A DNA stretch of 18,638 nucleotides from Bog-756 sp038210245 (lineage in GTDB: Bacteria; Actinomycetota; Acidimicrobiia; Acidimicrobiales; RAAP-2): the NCBI GenBank assembly GCA_038210245.1, contig JBBQWW010000069.1:1-18638 (forward strand). The letters run 5' to 3'. Numbering within the stretch: position 1 is the stretch's first letter; every line of letters starts with the position of its first letter. The translations under genes and the position numbers were made by a program. Shown in pieces: positions 15,581 to 18,638 of this stretch. The notes under the pieces are model-generated. The model ran no database searches. It saw only the letters and a program-made list of their open reading frames with translations, and had not been told where the DNA came from.

Positions 15581-16560
15581 GTGACCTCGTCGCAGGGACT
15601 TGCATTCGTCTACTCGATCGCCATCGGCCTGCTCATCTGGATCGAGCGCGAGCGGAGCCACCGGGGCGGCCCCCGCCAGGCGTTGGGGTCGCGGACCTTC
15701 GCGCTGCTGGCCGCCGTCGGGACGCTGACCGCGCTCCTCGGGACCTGGGCGCTTGTCGCCGGGGCGGTGGTGGTCGGCTGCCTGATCATTGCCGGCTACC
15801 GCCGCACCAACAGCGGCGACCCGGGGACCACCACCGAGTTCACCGCGTTCGCAGTGTTCCTCCTCGGCGCACTCTGCGTGACGGACGCCCGGCTGGCTGC
15901 CGCCGTGGCCATCGCCTTCCTGGTCCTCCTGACCGGCAAGGTCAGGATCCACGCATTCGCACGGGATGTCGTCACCGACGTCGAGATCGACGATGCCATC
16001 AAGTTCCTGGTGATCGCCTTCGTGATCCTCCCGCTGCTGCCCGACCGGGACGTCGGACCCTACGGCACACTGAACCCGTCGCACATCTGGCTGATCGTCG
16101 TCACCCTCACCGGGACCTCGTGGGTCGGCTACGTGGCCGTCCGGGCCCTCGGGCCCCGCCGCGGCCTCATGGCGACCGGGCTGGCCAGCGGCTTCCACGA
16201 CCGCGTCGATGGGACGACTCAGCCGTTCGCCCGACCGGTTCCCCCCGGCGGTCGCCGGCGCCCAGATCGCCAGCGTGGACACCTATGCCCAGCTCGGGAT
16301 CATCATCGCCGTGGTCAGCCCCTCGGTGGCCCTGCGCCTCGCCGTGCCACTGGTCCTGGGAGCCGCCGTCTTGTCCCTCGTGGCCGTCCTGACCTACCGC
16401 CGCTCGCCTCCCGTGGCTGCGCCTGGGGACGCGCCCGACGACGGGTCCGACGGCACGGACCCGTCGTCGACGGAACAGGTCCCGGTCATCGGCGGACGCG
16501 CCTTCGCCCTGGTGCCCGCGCCTATCCTCGCCACCGTGCTGACCACGGCACCCCTGGTCG
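15581..16560 (+). pseudogene. MgtC/DUF4010-like membrane protein, frameshifted and truncated
   Basis: From the GTG at 15581 the product reads MTSSQGLAFVYSIAIGLLIWIERER, the MgtC/SapB-type N-terminal pattern (AIGLLIGLER). Several membrane segments follow and then a DUF4010-type region with GLMATGLASGF. At about 16194-16205 the frame breaks: the downstream text in another frame continues STTASMGRLSRSPDRFPPAVAGAQIAS, as expected after GF. A loss of about 5 bp fits. The second part runs with hydrophobic segments to about 16560, where it joins an IS256 transposase end, so the true C-terminus is lost. An alternative upstream ATG at 15525 soon meets a stop. The first frame remains open to 16738, so it could be mis-annotated as one 551-aa gene. 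The native role would be an inner-membrane protein, possibly magnesium related; the substrate is unknown. Confidence 0.7.
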
Positions 16561-16872
16561 AAGATGGCAAAGGACCGAGAAGAGCTGCTCGCCTTCTACG
16601 CCTTCCCGGCCGAGCACTGGGTCCATCTCAAGACCACCAACCCCATTGAATCCACCTTCGCCACGGTGCGGCTGCGCACCAAGGTCACCAAGGGTCCGGG
16701 ATCACGATCGGCGGGACTGGCCATGGCTTACAAGCTGATCGAGCAGGCCCAGACCCGGTGGCGGATGGTCAACGCTCCCCACCTGGTCGCGCTGGTTCGC
16801 GCCGGTGTGACGTTCGAGAAGGGGGTGATGGTCGAGCGAACTGACGAACAGGACGAGGAAGTCGCCGCGTAG
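16561..16872 (+). pseudogene. C-terminal fragment of IS256-family (Mutator) transposase
   Basis: About 103 codons read SKMAKDREELLAFYAFPAEHW and HLKTTNPIESTFATVRLRTKV, the hallmark C-terminal region of IS256-family transposases, including the NPIEST segment that holds the last acidic catalytic residue. It ends with a natural stop at 16870-16872. Intact family members have about 400 residues, so roughly three quarters is missing. The break at about 16556-16561 falls inside the MgtC-like gene, which is cut at the same point. No upstream transposase part is present elsewhere in the window. The ATG at 16564 lies inside the family sequence and is not a real start. Confidence 0.85.
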
Positions 16873-16886
16873 TCGGTCAGGTTCTC

Positions 16887-16910
16887 ATCCACAGGTCTTG
16901 ACTATTTCTC
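16887..16910. repeat. probable right terminal region of the IS256-type element
   Basis: Fifteen bases after the transposase stop lies ATCCACAGGTCTTGAC followed by TATTTCTC. Many actinobacterial IS256-type elements end shortly after the stop with a sequence of this kind, so this is probably the right inverted repeat. The left end is not in the window, consistent with a truncated element. The assignment rests on position and remembered resemblance. Confidence 0.35.
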
Positions 16911-16926
16911 CGAGAACTGCCCGGCC

Positions 16927-16940
16927 CGGCTCAATGCAAC
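16927..16940 (-). repeat. 14-bp repeat, inverted copy of 356-369
   Basis: CGGCTCAATGCAAC is the exact reverse complement of 356-369. Read from 16946 on the minus strand it begins GGTACTGTTGCATTGAG, which resembles the IS6-like end GGCTCTGTTGCATTAG at 206-226. It lies between the IS256 end and the stop of the secreted-protein gene. Confidence 0.4.
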
Positions 16941-16959
16941 AGTACCTTTGCTAGCGGGT

Positions 16960-18411
16960 TCAGTACGTCATAGTGACTGACGAGGTCTGGTCATTGGTAC
17001 CCAGCGGCGACGCCACCAGCGAACTATGAATTATCAGGGATCCGCCTTCCGTGACCGACCAGGCCGGACCCTTTGGAGGTCGCACCGCCGGTAGCCGCCC
17101 AACGGCCACGCCGTTCAAGGCGAGGCGTCCAGGTCCTCGGACGGTGATTCCGGCCGGCGGCATGCCATTATCCGTGTTGGGAAGCAGGAGGCTGCCTCCG
17201 TTAAAAGTAATCGGCTGCCCAGAGGCTGCGGCCTCGTCCAGCAGTGTGACGTGGCGCTGGCCGTTGTAGTTGTCGAAGGTGATGGGGCCCTGCAACGCCT
17301 CTATCAGGCGGACGCCCTTCGTACTACGAGAGTTGGTGACGGTCACGTTACCCGAGCCGATCCCCGGCAGGTCGCTCTCAAAGTCCCAACCGCTGTCTGA
17401 TGACGAGTTGATGGCTACGTCATTGAGAAAAGAGTCCTTGATATAGGCCATCGTGATGCCTTCACGACCGGCGTTGGTAATGAAGAGTCCGTTCACGCGC
17501 AACCCTGTCGTGGGATTCTTGTTGACTGGAAAGTTGGCAAACGCCGTTAGTCCATCACCGAAGGTGTTGCACACCGACACGTTGGTGATCGAAACCCCAC
17601 TGCTGGAGAGGATGTCGAGTCCGGCTTGACCCACCAGGTGGCGGTGGAACCCACCGCTGACGTTAGCCCCGGTCAGAATGGTGTTCTCGATGGTCACCCC
17701 AGTGGTGTCCTTGATCCGGATGATTGGGTGGACACTGCCGTCACCGGCATTCGTGATTACGGGATCATTGTAGACACCGCCATCAATGGTGACCGGCTTC
17801 GAGATGAGTATCCCGGACGTTATATAGCAACCGGATCCCACGAAGACACTGCCGGCCGGGAGGGCGGCGATCGTGGCCGCAGGATCGGCCTGGCAGCCGG
17901 CGAGGGCGGGGTCGGTCGGTACTTCTTTGGTGGTGGTCACAGGTGGGAGCGACTGGGTCGTCGTGGTCGAGTCCACCGAGGAGGTGGGCAGAGTCGGGGT
18001 CGTGGTGGTCGTGGAAGACACGGCGGGTGGGACCGTGGTGGTGGTCTCGCCCGGGTTTGACCGAGATTGACCCGGTCCCATGGTCGTGGTCGGATTGGAC
18101 CGGACGGTCGAGCTGGTTGAGGTGGGCGGAGCCGACGTCGTGGTTGGTGGAGCTGTGACCGTGGTTCGGGGGCCCGTCGTCGTAGTAGCGGGCTGCAGCG
18201 AGGTGGAGGGACTAGTGGTTGTTGTCGTGGACGTGGACGTGGCCGAGGCCGCAGGCCCGGGGATCCGCAGGCCGTCCGAGCTATGACCGACACGACTCGT
18301 GGCTAACGCTTCAACGGTGGGCGAGACTAGCCACAGAATGACAGCGATCCCGCAGAGTGCGGCGAGGGCACCTGGGTAGTTCCGGGGTCGTTCCCTGATT
18401 CGTGCCCGCAT
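16960..18411 (-). CDS. secreted Ser/Thr/Pro-rich protein with right-handed beta-helix domain
   Basis: This is a 483-aa protein. A basic start (MRARIRERPR) and hydrophobic helix at about 15-37 (ALAALCGIAVILWLVSP) form a signal peptide or membrane anchor. Residues 50-165 are almost pure Thr/Ser/Pro/Val (TTTTT, STSTTT runs), a linker or O-glycosylated stalk. Residues 170-450 read as a parallel beta-helix: repeated short strands with G/N turns, such as GVTIENTILTGANVSGG, GVSITNVSVCNTFGDGLTAF and NVTVTNSRSTKGVRL. This fold is typical of pectate-lyase-like and surface carbohydrate-binding proteins; catalytic residues cannot be identified, so no enzyme activity is assigned. There is no LPXTG sorting signal. 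GGAGGG lies 2 nt before the ATG. The leader contains a c-di-GMP-I riboswitch candidate (18472-18542), so expression is likely controlled by cyclic di-GMP. It is not part of an operon in this window. Confidence 0.85.
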   Translation of the reverse strand: MRARIRERPRNYPGALAALCGIAVILWLVSPTVEALATSRVGHSSDGLRIPGPAASATSTSTTTTTSPSTSLQPATTTTGPRTTVTAPPTTTSAPPTSTSSTVRSNPTTTMGPGQSRSNPGETTTTVPPAVSSTTTTTPTLPTSSVDSTTTTQSLPPVTTTKEVPTDPALAGCQADPAATIAALPAGSVFVGSGCYITSGILISKPVTIDGGVYNDPVITNAGDGSVHPIIRIKDTTGVTIENTILTGANVSGGFHRHLVGQAGLDILSSSGVSITNVSVCNTFGDGLTAFANFPVNKNPTTGLRVNGLFITNAGREGITMAYIKDSFLNDVAINSSSDSGWDFESDLPGIGSGNVTVTNSRSTKGVRLIEALQGPITFDNYNGQRHVTLLDEAAASGQPITFNGGSLLLPNTDNGMPPAGITVRGPGRLALNGVAVGRLPAVRPPKGPAWSVTEGGSLIIHSSLVASPLGTNDQTSSVTMTY

Positions 18412-18471
18412 GGCCCTCCATACCCAAAGGCAGGGAGCTGCGAGTCAGATGGCACCAGCGGCGTCTCTAAT

Positions 18472-18542
18472 TCGGCAACCCGGCTGACTCAGGGAGTCCC
18501 GTAGTTTTGCGTCTCTCCCTCGCGGGAGGTTTGCCATTTCTC
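18472..18542 (-). promoter_or_regulatory. cyclic di-GMP-I (GEMM-I) riboswitch aptamer
   Basis: On the minus strand, GGCAAACC (18535 down) is followed by a hairpin CTCCC-GCGA-GGGAG with a GNRA tetraloop (18528-18515), then GACGCAAAACTACGGG, a short hairpin GACTC-CCT-GAGTC (18498-18486), and AGCCGGGTTGCC. GGCAA at the start pairs with TTGCC at the end to close the element. The GGCAAACC, GNRA-capped P2, GACGCAAA.CTACGGG junction and closing AGCCGGGTT are the conserved parts of the GEMM-I family. The element ends about 60 nt before the ATG of the secreted protein on the same strand. Alternative pairings in the 60-nt spacer are described in the findings. Bases 18543-18638 show nothing else clear. 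Confidence 0.88.
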
Positions 18543-18638
18543 GTCAAAGCGCTCTCGTTGGCGCGTCTTAACCTGGAAACACCGATTGACCGCCTGATCT
18601 GACGGCCGCGCATCCGCGGAAAGTGCCTCCCTTGCTGG

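Noticed and set aside
17940..18290. GGTGGTGG/GTCGTGGT-rich tract as a DNA repeat array
   Set aside because: It is the coding sequence of the Thr/Ser/Pro-rich stalk read on the opposite strand; units are irregular and there is no spacer-repeat pattern, so it is not a CRISPR or satellite.

Overview
The window reads as chromosomal DNA of a GC-rich actinomycete (Actinomycetota; an Acidimicrobiia-like lineage is a guess). The reasons are high third-position GC in the central genes, GTG starts, NarL/DesK-type two-component genes, a Ser/Thr-rich secreted protein and decayed IS6, IS256 and integrase-type elements. All calls come from reading the sequence; no database search was possible.

Layout. Positions 1-524 and 2913-3425 are insertion-sequence debris around a large FtsX-type ABC permease (525-2912, minus). 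Positions 3426-5273 (minus) hold a tight two-gene unit: a cyclic-nucleotide-binding protein followed 3 nt later by a metallo-beta-lactamase-fold hydrolase. Divergent from it, 5404-9973 (plus) is a translationally coupled operon: a receiver-HTH-class III nucleotidyl cyclase, an ABC ATPase and a membrane histidine kinase, with 4-nt overlaps at both junctions. Two minus-strand response regulators follow (a stand-alone receiver at 9989-10378 and a NarL-type regulator at 10444-11118). After a gene-free stretch with two hairpins comes a second FtsX-type permease (11594-14134, minus).

From about 14180 to 16950 the DNA is decayed: a frameshifted transposase, a frameshifted MgtC/DUF4010-like membrane protein, and the C-terminal end of an IS256-family transposase that cuts the latter off. 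The window ends with a secreted Ser/Thr/Pro-rich protein with a predicted right-handed beta-helix (16960-18411, minus). Its leader carries a sequence that matches the cyclic di-GMP-I (GEMM-I) riboswitch closely.

How the parts may work together (inference): the histidine kinase phosphorylates a cyclase-fused response regulator and probably its paralogous DNA-binding regulator. The cyclase would make cAMP, the divergent CNB protein would sense it, and the metallo-hydrolase could degrade it, giving a compact phosphorelay-to-cAMP circuit. The ATPase inside the operon has no adjacent permease in the same orientation, so the two flanking FtsX permeases are its natural candidate partners. The riboswitch adds a second cyclic nucleotide (c-di-GMP) controlling a surface or secreted protein.
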